Below are positions 8,973 through 19,800 of a stretch of 64,000 nt of DNA, piece by piece (within the stretch, counting starts at the first letter, position 1; the number at the start of each line of letters is the position of its first letter). The DNA is taken from contig NZ_AUFX01000006.1 of the NCBI RefSeq assembly GCF_000426725.1, positions 248,001 to 312,000 on the forward strand, in the 5' to 3' direction. The notes beneath the pieces were generated by a model. The model was not told the origin of the DNA. It saw nothing but the letters and a program-made list of their open reading frames with translations, and did not search any database. Origin of the DNA: Sporocytophaga myxococcoides DSM 11118 (GTDB lineage Bacteria; Bacteroidota; Bacteroidia; Cytophagales; Cytophagaceae). Both the position numbers and the translations under genes were made by a program.

Positions 8973-10907
8973 TCATTCTTTAATAAACTTCATAATAGTT
9001 TTATTTGAACCTTCCTGTATACAAATGGCATAAAAGCCAGGAAGCAGGTTATCAATATTTACATCAGCTCCGGATGTCCCTTCCCGCACTTCTTTTCCCG
9101 AATAATCCATAATACTATATGTAAATTTATCTGATACTCCGGATATCTGTATAGAACCTTTCGCAGGATTAGGATACAAAGTAATGCTGTTCTTTGTAGT
9201 ACTGACAATAGAAGTCACCACAAATGACTCCAATCTTCCTAGTCCGAAAGTTGAAGGGTTTGAATAAGAATTATCCTGTGTCGCAAACCAGGTAATTTTG
9301 CCATCTCTTAAAGCCTGATCACTATCATTGATATGGAAATCCATTCCTATGTTTTTTCGATCTGATGGACTGACACCTATTAAAGACCATGGAATAGATG
9401 CTTCCAGTATATATCCAGTGCTGTTTTGAGTAGCTTTTGCTATAATTCCCGTTACTGATTTACTATGCCCTTCCTGAATCTGAGAAGCATCATATCTGAT
9501 TACAAATTGAAAATCGTTAGCATCATAACTTGTTGCCTTATCATTGTTTCCATCAATGTATAGTTCCACACCATCGTTCTCCCAGAAGTTTGTTGACGAA
9601 GCCCTCTTCTGACTATCAGTAACATTGTATAGTACATACAAATTCTGATTATCATAAAGTACATTAACTTTTGCACTCAGATCTGCATCATTATCGACTG
9701 TCAATATTTTATTTTTCAGCTGATATGTATTGGAATTGCTCCAGATAGGATCTTCTGCGCCATCTATTACAACTGGGGTTTCAGTCTTTACTACTTTAAC
9801 TCCCAGAAAATCTGTAACGGTAAGTGTTATAATATTACTTGTAACTGTACCTAATTTATTTGATACTACAACTTTAAAAGTGCTTTTATCATAAGCAGCA
9901 TCAACATTTGCAATAGTAAGCGTAGCTGAACTTGCTCCGTAAATAATCTGATCATTTCTATACCAGACATATTTAAGATCGGTACCGCTCGCAGCAATAG
10001 TTAATGTTAGTGTTTGATTTTGAGCAATGGTCGTATTACTTAGATTTCCTGTAATAGATGGAGCAGTATCTTCTGTCGGAGGAAGTAAGGTTAGCATTTT
10101 TTGTGCATATCTTGTACCAAGCAATCTGTATCCTGCAGAAGTAAAATGTAAATTATCAGACTGATCAGTACAACCACTTGAAGAAATAACATGTGCCGTT
10201 GGAATTGTATTTGGCAACTTGTCTATAATAGAATTATGTCCGGCACAAAGACCACCCTGGGCTGCATCCACAACCTGACCTACAAGTAAAGGAACATTTG
10301 CAGCGGTAAGTCCAAGATCTTTTAATAGGTTTTCATATACCCCTTTTACTTTATTTGGCCATGTTGACTCTCCGCTATTTGATTCACCCTGATGCATCAG
10401 TATACCTTTTATCACACCATCCTTTTGGGCAATCTTGGCTAATTGAACAAGTCTTCCATAAGGATTACCACCATATTGAGCAATAATATCTTTCATCCAT
10501 TGTTGCTCACCAGCAGCATAGCTAGCATAATTCACCTTATCAAAGAGTTCTATCTTACAGCCTGCAACAGCAACATGAACAATTCCAACCTTTATATTGG
10601 ATGGAAGATTTTTAACCATCTCACGGCCGAAATAATCAGCAGGTCCAAGTTTAGTGTTACATCTCGAAAGAGGTGGTGTAGCAGTCCTCCAGGTTTCCTG
10701 AGGCTGACCAGAACAATTAACAGCCTGCATAATCCTAAACCTGCTATCTACAGATTGATCCTGATTTTCTATAGTACCTTGCCCTTCCATGTTAGATTGT
10801 CCGAAACACAGATAAATATGAAAATTAGGATCCTGGGCATTTACAAAGAAATGACTGCCCATAAATAGTGAGAATAATATGAGTCCTTTAATTAGTGTGG
10901 TTTTCAT
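8973..10907 (-). CDS. Secreted CE6-like acetylesterase with Ig-like, CBM9-like and T9SS sorting domains
   Basis: The 644-residue protein has a signal peptide (about 1-24). The sialate O-acetylesterase/acetylxylan esterase (CE6, former DUF303) domain shows YLCFGQSNMEGQG with the catalytic Ser, ILMHQGESN, and the Asp-His pair in DNLHFTSAGYRLLG. Residues about 280-365 form an Ig-like domain. Residues about 370-555 resemble CBM9 (VIDGAEDPIW, VLYDNQNLYVLYNVTD). A type A T9SS CTD closes the protein (LYPNPAKGSIQI, YSIMDYSGKEV). The likely role is surface deacetylation of xylan-type polymers, in keeping with the two CE12-like genes upstream. The exact substrate is inferred only. Confidence 0.88.
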   Translation of the reverse strand: MKTTLIKGLILFSLFMGSHFFVNAQDPNFHIYLCFGQSNMEGQGTIENQDQSVDSRFRIMQAVNCSGQPQETWRTATPPLSRCNTKLGPADYFGREMVKNLPSNIKVGIVHVAVAGCKIELFDKVNYASYAAGEQQWMKDIIAQYGGNPYGRLVQLAKIAQKDGVIKGILMHQGESNSGESTWPNKVKGVYENLLKDLGLTAANVPLLVGQVVDAAQGGLCAGHNSIIDKLPNTIPTAHVISSSGCTDQSDNLHFTSAGYRLLGTRYAQKMLTLLPPTEDTAPSITGNLSNTTIAQNQTLTLTIAASGTDLKYVWYRNDQIIYGASSATLTIANVDAAYDKSTFKVVVSNKLGTVTSNIITLTVTDFLGVKVVKTETPVVIDGAEDPIWSNSNTYQLKNKILTVDNDADLSAKVNVLYDNQNLYVLYNVTDSQKRASSTNFWENDGVELYIDGNNDKATSYDANDFQFVIRYDASQIQEGHSKSVTGIIAKATQNSTGYILEASIPWSLIGVSPSDRKNIGMDFHINDSDQALRDGKITWFATQDNSYSNPSTFGLGRLESFVVTSIVSTTKNSITLYPNPAKGSIQISGVSDKFTYSIMDYSGKEVREGTSGADVNIDNLLPGFYAICIQEGSNKTIMKFIKE

Positions 10908-11180
10908 CTTAATGAATGTTGTAAAGTTTTATAGAGAATCCTTCTAAACTCTATGGTTATAAAACGAACTAATAAGCTATTAGCCAGACTCCTTTAGTAT
11001 TTTCCAGAGATTTAAGCTTTACACTGAACCTAAAAAAAGGTAAACATTCAAAATAATTATTTAAAAAAATGGGGATGATAGAAAGCACTAAGAAGGAAAT
11101 CAAAAGAACTATGGCCTTATAAAACAAAAACTAGGCACATTACCTGACCTTTGTTGATATTATAAGTCATATCAATGGTA

Positions 11181-11762
11181 TTACAATAAACTAATGCGGC
11201 TATAAATCAGAAATATTGCTATCACTGCTCCTGTGAAAGAAAATAGATATTTCCATTTATTATGTGTAAAAGATTTAAATCGATTGAGAAGAAAATAAAG
11301 AGAAAAGAAAGCACAAACAATCAGCATTTGTCCCACTTCCAGCCCAATGTTAAAAGCAAACAGCGGAAACGTGATGCTTTGATTGCTTCCCATCAATGCA
11401 GAAAAAAAGTTTGAAAACCCCAATCCATGAATAATTCCAAAAAGCAGAACAATTAAGTATCGGAATGTATTATTTCTAATAGACTCTGAAGCATAAAAAA
11501 TATTAGTAACCGCAGTACAGAGAATCGTCACAGGAATTAAAAATTCAACTAGCTGACTGTTAGCAGAGACAATGTGCAGAGCTGAAAGAGCCAAAGATAA
11601 TGAATGACCTATTGTAAATGCAGTAACGAGAATTGTTACCTTCTTCCATTCAGAAACAGAATAAACGGCGCAAAGCGTCATTAAAAAAACAATATGATCT
11701 ATACCTTGAAAATCAGAAATATGCTCAAGACCTAACTGAAAATATATGCTAAATTGGTTCAT
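11181..11762 (-). CDS. HupE/UreJ-like membrane protein
   Basis: The 193-residue protein has about six membrane helices and the family signature GLEHISDFQGIDHIVFLM near its N-terminus, with later conserved TIGHSLSLALS and FGIIHGLGFSNFF. These place it in the HupE/UreJ_2 group (PF13795). Relatives of HupE/UreJ are linked to nickel or other metal import, but this subgroup is biochemically uncharacterised. It stands alone, with no hydrogenase or urease genes nearby. Confidence 0.8.
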   Translation of the reverse strand: MNQFSIYFQLGLEHISDFQGIDHIVFLMTLCAVYSVSEWKKVTILVTAFTIGHSLSLALSALHIVSANSQLVEFLIPVTILCTAVTNIFYASESIRNNTFRYLIVLLFGIIHGLGFSNFFSALMGSNQSITFPLFAFNIGLEVGQMLIVCAFFSLYFLLNRFKSFTHNKWKYLFSFTGAVIAIFLIYSRISLL

Positions 11763-11906
11763 CTCACATGCATTTTTTTTACTATAGACTTATACACTTG
11801 AGAAAACGAAAAGTAATTCAATAATCATTTTTTTTATAAAGAACCACAAGAATGTTTTAATCAGACATTGATAAATTATAATAAATTTTACCTGCATTTT
11901 ATTGGT

Positions 11907-13044
11907 TTACTCTACAAGAATTCGTTTAACAACAACCTCATTTTGTCTGATATACCTAAGAAGATAAATACCTTTATTAATTGAGGGAGCAATGACAATA
12001 CCTTCCTTGTGTAACTCACAGCTTTCAACAACATTTCCCTTCATATCAATCCATTCTACGATGGAATTCTCCATCACTCCCGGTAAATTAACTATCTCAT
12101 TCTGTTTTACAGGTACTGGAGATATTGACAATTTATCATTACTGGTATTAGATTGCATATTTGAGGTAACACTACCTTCAACAACATCGGCAAGTCTGGT
12201 TGAAATAACAATATCATCGAACCATATATAAGAATCAACAAGCGGAGCCCAGTCAGCAGTACTTCCACCATGGAATGTAGAAAAATAAAGGGCATCAACT
12301 TTATCTCCATTAGTTACAAACTGTATCCTTGAAAGCTTGTCTACCAATGCACCGCTATAAAGCCTTATCTGTGCATGCTGATCATTAATCCACATTTCTA
12401 CTTCACCGTCTTTATTAACACCACTATTTACTTTAACCCTCTGAGAAATTTTATACCATTGACCTTTCTCAAAGTATAAAGTCTTTCCATCTACAACTGT
12501 ATCATAATTATCCCCGCAAGGTGGATTAACTTTATTCAAATGATATAGGTAAATAACAGCTTTACCATCAGTTCGCCTCATTAATCTTGCCGTAAATCCA
12601 TTGCTACCAGTGCAGGTTGCACAACCACTACAACGGCCTCCACCAGAGTCCTGGTAATTTACCGCCTTCACTGGATGCTCCCCAGCTAAAGTCTTCACTG
12701 AAACGAACATAATAAGATGCAAAATATTCTTCTTGTGGAGGAACCATTAAAGGTGCTTGCCCTCCTGTATTTGCTGTTCCGAATTGTCCTTTGGGATAAT
12801 AAAGACGAAGAGCATTTGAACCGCTTTGGGAGAATGCATCGTCCACAATAGCTCTATTAACATCAAATCCATTGACCCAGGGAACTGTAAAGCCTGCTGA
12901 TTGCCATTCTGCTTTAGTAAAATAGGATCCCTTTGAAAATTGCTCAAAATCTGACGATTCAACAACCTGACCAAATACATTTATTGAAAGAAACAATAAG
13001 AAAAGCAGGCTACAACTAAGCAAAAGACTATGTTTCAGGGACAT
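11907..13044 (-). pseudogene. PL14-like polysaccharide (alginate-type) lyase with T9SS domain, split by a frameshift
   Basis: Two overlapping minus-strand frames (12628-13044 and 11907-12722) make one gene. The first gives a signal peptide (MSLKHSLLLSCSLLFLLF) and the start of a PL14-like lyase ending in EGGKLPGL, then runs out of phase into WWRPL and a stop. The second resumes with GGGRCSGCATC, the lyase remainder (GQWYKISQRVKVN, WFDDIVIST) and a type A T9SS CTD (ISPVPVKQN, KGIYLLRYIRQN). Removing one T near 12645 joins the halves as KLPGL-GGGRCSG, the conserved PL14 core. The coding quality on both sides of the break is high, so this is either a very recent mutation or a sequencing error. 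Confidence 0.8.
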
Positions 13045-13257
13045 AATTTTTCAGATTAATATTAAGAGGAGATGATAAATAAATATACTGTAAAATAAAT
13101 TTATAGTTACGAATTGAATTTCAAAGGTACTTAAGAACTACTTATTTGAAGTCTTAAGATTTATCCTAAACATTAGATTTTTTATTACATTACATAATTA
13201 AATTCATTATTGCTGGTAGGAGACAAATTTTAATACAACTTTTTAAAATAAATACAT

Positions 13258-13668
13258 ATGAATATTCTTGATGCCCTTATCTTTTTGGGTGAGCTTTTAG
13301 CTTTAACACCAGATAGAAAATCCGACAAAAGATCTATTTTAGAAAAATCTAATTCCATAGTTCAAAAACTGATTACACTATTTATCACTCTAGCAATTAT
13401 CTTTTTGATAGTAGAAATAAACTTCAAATATCTCCCTTACAATCTTTGCCTTACTCCTCTGCTGGTTTCTGTAATTACCATGTCCTTATCCATTGGATTT
13501 TCTATTTTATTAAACAGAGTTTATAACATACAATATACTTATAGCTCCTTCATTGTACTGATCATAACAATGGCCCTATTCTTAAGTTCGCTGACCTTTA
13601 CAATCAACAGGATGGCAGATCAAAAATTATTTAAAATTATTCCATATTCTCAAGCCCTTAAAGATTAA
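13258..13668 (+). CDS. Small hypothetical membrane protein
   Basis: The 136-residue protein is not recognised. It has a short polar N-terminus and three predicted membrane helices (about 44-62, 66-88 and 96-118). It is separated by 80 bp from the next gene on the same strand. Confidence 0.55.
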   Translation: MNILDALIFLGELLALTPDRKSDKRSILEKSNSIVQKLITLFITLAIIFLIVEINFKYLPYNLCLTPLLVSVITMSLSIGFSILLNRVYNIQYTYSSFIVLIITMALFLSSLTFTINRMADQKLFKIIPYSQALKD

Positions 13669-13748
13669 TATATTCTTTTATATCATTCAATTATAGAAAA
13701 ACAATAATTCTCACATTACTAAATAATATTTCTTAAAAGAGGGAATGT

Positions 13749-14537
13749 ATGATCCGAATAGTATTTTTTACAATTGGTTCTCTACTCTCTTTGCAGATGC
13801 AAGCACAAGTCACGCTAAACAGTAAATATGAAGGAACAGACCTTTACTTTCAGAATCCATTCAGTGATGACAACTACAATACATATTGTATTGATTCTGT
13901 TTTTATAAATGAAAAAAAAGTATTCGATCACATCGATAGCTCAACATTTAAGGTTGTCCTTTCAGATTTGGATCTTCATGATACTTTTCAAGTGAAATTA
14001 TTTCATAAGAAAACATGTAAACCAAAACTATTAAACATAAATCTTGCTTGTCATCACATAAAAAAATTTGCTTTTAAATCCCTTGAAATAAAACAAAATT
14101 ATCTCTTCTGGACGTGCACAATAATTCCCAAAGGAAAATTTCAAATCGAGCGATTTGATTATAACTCATGGGTCATTAACAAAGAAGTCAAAGTATCTGA
14201 CACGACAAAATATTCTATCCTTCTTAAACACTATTCCGGACTTAATAAGTACAGAATTAAATTTTTGCAGGAAAATGGGGAAGTAGTTTATTCAAGTGCA
14301 CTAGAAATAAATTCAGATGTTCCTTGCCTCAATATTCAAACTATCAATAAGCAACTTTTATTCTCAGGAGAGTTTGACTTTGAAATATTGAATACTTATG
14401 GTAACAGTCTTTTAAAAGGCTCCGCTTCAGCAGTTGATCTCTCCTTCCTTTCCAATGGAATTTACTTTTTAAATGCAGATAATAAGACTTATAGAATAAA
14501 AATCAAAGAGGGGAATATAAAGATAAAAAGCCCTTAA
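13749..14537 (+). CDS. Secreted hypothetical protein with CTD-like C-terminus
   Basis: The 262-residue protein begins with a signal peptide ending at QMQAQ. The body has alternating beta-type segments and no recognised catalytic motif. The last about 65 residues (GEFDFEILNTYGNSLLKG, then LSNGIYFLNADNKTYRIKI) look like a type A T9SS sorting domain, but without the usual YPNP start. It may therefore be an outlying T9SS cargo. The function is unknown. Confidence 0.6.
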   Translation: MIRIVFFTIGSLLSLQMQAQVTLNSKYEGTDLYFQNPFSDDNYNTYCIDSVFINEKKVFDHIDSSTFKVVLSDLDLHDTFQVKLFHKKTCKPKLLNINLACHHIKKFAFKSLEIKQNYLFWTCTIIPKGKFQIERFDYNSWVINKEVKVSDTTKYSILLKHYSGLNKYRIKFLQENGEVVYSSALEINSDVPCLNIQTINKQLLFSGEFDFEILNTYGNSLLKGSASAVDLSFLSNGIYFLNADNKTYRIKIKEGNIKIKSP

Positions 14538-14592
14538 AATCATTCTTAAATGCTTATCAAAGTAAATCATAATAAAACATGGAAATAGTTAG

Positions 14593-15213
14593 ATGAAAAA
14601 AATCATAAGTATAATAGCAATCCTAATATTAGTTCTAATTTGTATTATTAGCATTTATATATATTTCTATTACGAGGAATTCAGGGATGTACAATCAGAA
14701 TTTAACAAGATTGAAAATGTTGAATCAGTTGAACTAAGTATAGGGAATTACGACATAGATTTAGAAGAAATTTCTGCAGATGTTGTGCTTACGGACAGTA
14801 CCCAAATAGAATTTGCTTCATCAATATTCTCAAGCAGCTTTAAAGACACAAGCTGGGTAGATATAAGACGATACAATAATTGGATTTTTGAAACACATAC
14901 ATTCAGAGACAATGATTTATTCAAATATTCTTGTAGTTCAACCATCGATCTGGGAAAGGATGGAGAATTGAATGGATGTACTGTAATTGACATTAATAAT
15001 ATTACAGACGCTATTAACTATCACACAGAAATAGAAAGATTTATAAATCAAATTCCAGTCTATTCCGAGATGCTAATGATTGAATATCCCGATTATAAAA
15101 AATTCATAAGTAAAGCCCCCAAAGATAAAGTCTTAGAATGGAGCCATGACAAGTTTGAAAATAAATTCGACAGGTTAAAATCAAAGGCACGGATAATCAA
15201 ACCTCTCCACTAA
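14593..15213 (+). CDS. Membrane-anchored hypothetical protein
   Basis: The 206-residue protein has one N-terminal membrane helix (residues about 5-28) followed by an acidic, soluble periplasmic domain. No family is recognised. It lies 55 bp after the preceding secreted protein on the same strand and may be expressed with it. Confidence 0.6.
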   Translation: MKKIISIIAILILVLICIISIYIYFYYEEFRDVQSEFNKIENVESVELSIGNYDIDLEEISADVVLTDSTQIEFASSIFSSSFKDTSWVDIRRYNNWIFETHTFRDNDLFKYSCSSTIDLGKDGELNGCTVIDINNITDAINYHTEIERFINQIPVYSEMLMIEYPDYKKFISKAPKDKVLEWSHDKFENKFDRLKSKARIIKPLH

Positions 15214-15334
15214 GTCACTCTTTTGGTTCAAACGTCATCGCTTAAATCAAGAGAATGCCTGATATTAACAAAAGCTTATTAGACAATATGAGGAAATAGA
15301 TCCAAGCGGACAAAACAGCAACCTATTAAAAAAT

Positions 15335-15363
15335 AAAAGGATCCTACGCAAAATTATCCTTTT
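15335..15363 (+). terminator. Candidate terminator hairpin after the 206-residue gene
   Basis: AAAAGGAT (15335-15342) pairs with ATCCTTTT (15356-15363) across a 13-nt loop, with the arm ending in a T run. A second hairpin follows at 15383-15400. Confidence 0.5.
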
Positions 15364-15382
15364 GTTTATCTAAAAATAAAAA

Positions 15383-15400
15383 CCTGATCATTCGATCAGG
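15383..15400. terminator. Bidirectional terminator between convergent genes
   Basis: CCTGATC-ATTC-GATCAGG forms a 7-bp stem. A-rich sequence precedes it and CTTTATTTTT follows it. It lies between the plus-strand gene ending at 15213 and the minus-strand gene ending at 15420, so it can serve both. Confidence 0.75.
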
Positions 15401-15419
15401 CTTTATTTTTAAAACTACT

Positions 15420-16604
15420 TTAAAAATTGATTCCAGGAATAACAATTCTATTTTCAGATCCTTTTCTGACATTAGTACTTACTACATCCCTATAAAGCAA
15501 TCCAGAAACTGAAACATTCCCTTTATCTTTATTCCAGTAATTAGTCTGAGCTGAAAACAAGCCATTAGACACGTCAATTGCTTCTGTTAAAAGGTCTCCC
15601 CAGTAACTAGTCTGAGTGGAGTTCAGTTCAGCAATTTTATATATATAAATTGTATTCAAACCAGTTCTTCCAGTCCAGCCATATCCGACTTTTGCGACTG
15701 ATTCGTTCATATATATGGGATCTGCATTGAATAAATTTTCTCCTTCCTCATAAACCATTAACAATCCATTATCCTCATACCAATACTGATAAGCAGTTTT
15801 TGACGGATCGGATTCATAAGTTATCTTTACTTTGTAAATATTTGCATTAGGAAGTTTACTTTCTATGCTTATATTAACAAAATCCTCTTCGCCACCCAAA
15901 ATTACTTCAGAATACCTCCATTTATTACCTACTTTCATAAATGCAAAATCGCCAAATGTAATTGGATATACAGCTCCGTTAGATGGCAGAGTGGAGATTG
16001 TATAGTCTTGTAATTGAACTTCAGCATCAGTCTCATAAGAACCACTTCCAATCAAACCAACTGTAGGAGAATAATAATTATAAACTGTTTCGTTACTTCT
16101 AACAATTTTTACTTTTACAGCATCTTTAACAAGTCCTTTTCCAGTATACACAGTTGCATTTAATGAATCGATTGTACAGGAAAAAGCAGTACCATTTTCT
16201 GTTCCACTCCATGTGGTTCCTACCGGGACATTAAATTTACATCTTATAAAATAATTGGATGGATCACGATGTCTGAAAGAACTGTATAAATTTCCATTTT
16301 TCAAGACATAATAAACTGTCGGATAAATTGTAGTAACATCCTCTGAAGAGTTTCTTACCATAAAGGTATCTTTACCAACTTCCTGCTCAACTTTAGCAAC
16401 AACAGTTCCGCCAAAAAAACCAGTATACAGGTAAGTATGCGACGTACCTACCTTAAGAAAGGTTACACCATCATTACTTCCCCCATTATTACCTCCATTA
16501 TTAGAATTGTTAGATGGAGCAGGATCATTTCCTTTTTTACAAGAAACAATCATTCCTATTACTAATAGAAATAAAAACGTTTTAAAAAAATTTTGCTTTT
16601 TCAT
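15420..16604 (-). CDS. Lipoprotein of unknown function
   Basis: I chose ATG 16604 (394 residues) rather than 16637. It starts MKKQNFFKTFLFLLVIGMIV and is followed directly by a lipobox SC-K-K, the usual Bacteroidota lipoprotein layout. After the Cys is a flexible Asn/Gly/Ser linker (about 20-45). The soluble body contains two similar beta-rich halves that repeat a YTY-type pattern and a Y..YW.E.GL segment. No enzyme motif is seen. It stands alone between two terminators. Confidence 0.65.
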   Translation of the reverse strand: MKKQNFFKTFLFLLVIGMIVSCKKGNDPAPSNNSNNGGNNGGSNDGVTFLKVGTSHTYLYTGFFGGTVVAKVEQEVGKDTFMVRNSSEDVTTIYPTVYYVLKNGNLYSSFRHRDPSNYFIRCKFNVPVGTTWSGTENGTAFSCTIDSLNATVYTGKGLVKDAVKVKIVRSNETVYNYYSPTVGLIGSGSYETDAEVQLQDYTISTLPSNGAVYPITFGDFAFMKVGNKWRYSEVILGGEEDFVNISIESKLPNANIYKVKITYESDPSKTAYQYWYEDNGLLMVYEEGENLFNADPIYMNESVAKVGYGWTGRTGLNTIYIYKIAELNSTQTSYWGDLLTEAIDVSNGLFSAQTNYWNKDKGNVSVSGLLYRDVVSTNVRKGSENRIVIPGINF

Positions 16605-16834
16605 TTTAATTAAATTTATCATATAAAAATACTTCAATATCTCCCCTTCCTCAAATCAGAAAGAGAGAATAATTATCCACAATTGCCAAAAATAATCGTA
16701 CACAACAACTTAGATTACAAATAGAATTTATTATTTATCCTACCTAACTATTCGCATTGTTAAAATTAATATAACACCAATGGAAGTAGGAAAAATAATA
16801 GAGCCAATGCTCGAAATGCAATAAAAATAAAACA

Positions 16835-16873
16835 AAAGAGGCTGCTTAAGATCTCTCTTACAGCAGCCTCTTT
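16835..16873 (-). terminator. Strong intrinsic terminator of the giant adhesin gene
   Basis: A perfect 12-bp stem (AAAGAGGCTGCT and AGCAGCCTCTTT) is extended inside by TAAGA/TCTTA. On the minus strand it is followed by a T-rich tract. It lies 27 bp past the stop at 16900. Confidence 0.85.
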
Positions 16874-16899
16874 GCTTATGAATAACTTTACTAAGTCTA

Positions 16900-19800
16900 T
16901 TACCTTTCTACAACCATCTTCTTAACTGACTTTCCTTTCTTAGTATAACAATTGACGAAATAAATTCCCGGATCCAGTTTGTTTAAAAGTTTAACTTCAG
17001 AGTCTATAAAATAAGTAGCATCTCTAAAGTCTGTCACAAACATTGACCTTCCAAGAACATCTACCACTTCAAGGGTCACAGTTTCTTGAATTTCTAGTCC
17101 TGTTATAAGGACATTGAACTTAAAGCCATCAGAAGGGTTTGGATAAAGTATAAACGTTCCTTCAACTTTCGGATCAGCGACTCCAGTGACTACGCCACTC
17201 GAGATAAAACAAGTATCAGGCTGAACTTTTATAGCTTCTTTGTTATTCACATTATCTTTCGATACTGCATATAAACAATATGCTTCACCTTCTTTTGAAG
17301 GAATCTTGTAAATTGAGTCATTAGAGATATCTGAGGCTATTAACTTGTACTCAGCATTTCCGACAGCTACATAAAGATCAAATGCTTTTGCTCCGCTGCC
17401 ATTAAAGTCATCCTCTATTACTGCTCTCACAGAAATTGAATCGTTACTAATAGCAAGAACTTTTACCTTAGACACCGGAGGCTCTGCATCGATGATATTG
17501 AATATCTCCGGAGTAATGATCGGAGCATTGATATCAAACACGATGTCAGCCTGAGCAAGAATTGAATCACCTGTGATAGCATTGTTCTTCGCTTTAATCG
17601 TATAGTTCACAAAGCCTTCTCCTGCACCTGTAGAATCATTAAGAGCAAGGAATCCTTTCAATGGATCTGAAGGAGGTAATCCTGTTTTAGGATCTATTGT
17701 CTGTAAAATCCAGAAAGCCTCATTTTTCTCAATGTCAATACCTGCAGTTACTTCAAGATCATACCCTAAAGAATCCGGTAGATCCACTGTGTTGAAGTAA
17801 GAAGATACATTTCCATCAACACTGAAAACATAATCAGCAAATCCGAAATCTTTAACTCTGAATGTTAAAGGATTCAAGTCACTATCCAGCACCTGTCTGA
17901 TCTCAACTTTCTGAGCAGGAGCTGTAGCAGCTTCAGGATCATTTTCATAACGAATGGTATATGGTAATACTTCGCTTCTTGAAACATATTTACCTTCACC
18001 ATATCCTTTAGGACCAATGATATCATTCGGATCACAAGATGCCACGATCTGATTACAGATAATCCTTTGTGCAAGGCAATTCAACACTGTAGCTGCTCCT
18101 AATATATTAAATCCACCAGGGACACATCCGACATCACCAGGACCAACACCCCATCCCGGAGGCGCTTTAGGGTCTGTCATTAATCCACCAATAGCATAAC
18201 CGCAACCAAATGCCCCCATAGAACAGTTAGCAACACCCCACGCAGGCGTCAATGCAACAGATTCAAATAAACTCTCGGCACAGCTTCCAACAGTAATAGC
18301 GCAACCTGTTATTGTAAAGAATGTATTACAGATTGCTGTACCTACAGTTCCGTTATTACCGCATCTTGGTTGTCCACCAGGGCCGCCAGGACCAGGACCT
18401 CCCGGACCACCAGGACCGCTTGGGCCACTCGGACCGCTCGGACCACTTGGGCCTCCAGGGCCAGGACCACCAGGACCAGGGCCGCCCGGTCCACCAGGAC
18501 CGCCTGGACCACCTGGACCAGGACCACTCGGACCGCTTGGACCTCCAGGACCGCCTGGTCCACCAGGACCACCTGGACCGCCTGGACCACTAGGACCTCC
18601 TGGGCCACCTGGACCACCTGGACCTCCGGGAGAACCAGGACCACCTGGACCATTTCCGGGACCGCCCGGGCCACCGGGACCACCTGGGCCACCTGGACTA
18701 CTTCCAGGACCACCTGGGCCTCCAGGGCCTCCAGGACCTCCGGGAGCGCCGGGACCTCCGGGACCACCAGGACCTCCAGGACCAGCAGGAGTTGTTCCGT
18801 TTCCAGGACCACCCGGGCCACCAGGGCTACCAGGCTGACCTATACTACCTCCCGGAGCTCCGGGAACACCTGGTTGTCCTACACCAGGTTTATAAGCACT
18901 AAAGCATAATTTTAATGTATCTGTTCCAGCCAGTCTCAGATAGAAGAAACCACCATACAGATTGTTGTAAGTTGCAAAACGACTTATATCTATAGAAAAC
19001 TTATTTGCAGCAAATCCAGAAATACCACCTGTAGCAACTGCGATTGTCCAGCTTGTATCAACAGCAGGGTACCATCCTGAAAGTACATTAGGATTATTTG
19101 CAAAATCTAAAGATGCAAGCCTGATGACAAATGGATTTGAAGAAGTTGCTGTTATCTGAATGGAACCAGATGCTTTAATAAGATCCCAACCTGGATTAGC
19201 ACCAGCGACTCCTGCATATTTGTTTATTTCCCACAGATAGTCCTGACCAGCACCAAAGATCACATTGGAGCCATTTAAAGTACCAGGGCTATTACCCGGA
19301 CTAAATGTAAAGTTTCCATTTACCAATACAGGAGGCTGAGAGCCACAATTGCTGCACTGTACATTAGCTTTTGCAAACTCTGCAGGTGAGAAGATTTTTT
19401 CAGAATAATAAACAGCTAAAACAGAATCCATATAGGCTGCACTGTCTACCGCAAAATTTCTCCAGTTCGAAGGAGCGGAAGGATTCTGAAGGATCGTCCT
19501 TCTCGTTGTCTCAGCCGAATTTACTTGCTGAGAAATATATCTTTCTGCACTATATCCCACAGCTCTTGTTCTTACCGGGAAGAACTGAGATGTAAAATGG
19601 CTTACGATCAGGTTCATCGCAAGTACTTCTCCCGGCCTTACATCCTTACCTAGTAAAGGAATTACTTTGTAAGAATCTACCAGGAAGAAATCTTCAAATG
19701 ACTTACTCTGACTTGTATAGCTACTGCGTTTTCTTATTTGCTTACTTGCTGTAAAGCTTACGATATTAGTAGCCGCCGGAACAGAGAGATCTGCATTTAT

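Noticed and set aside
18321-18909. Long frames on both strands through the Pro-Gly-Gly tract
   Set aside because: They arise from the 3-base periodic repeat, give Arg/Thr-, Asp/His- or Val/Leu-rich nonsense, and lie wholly inside the real giant gene.
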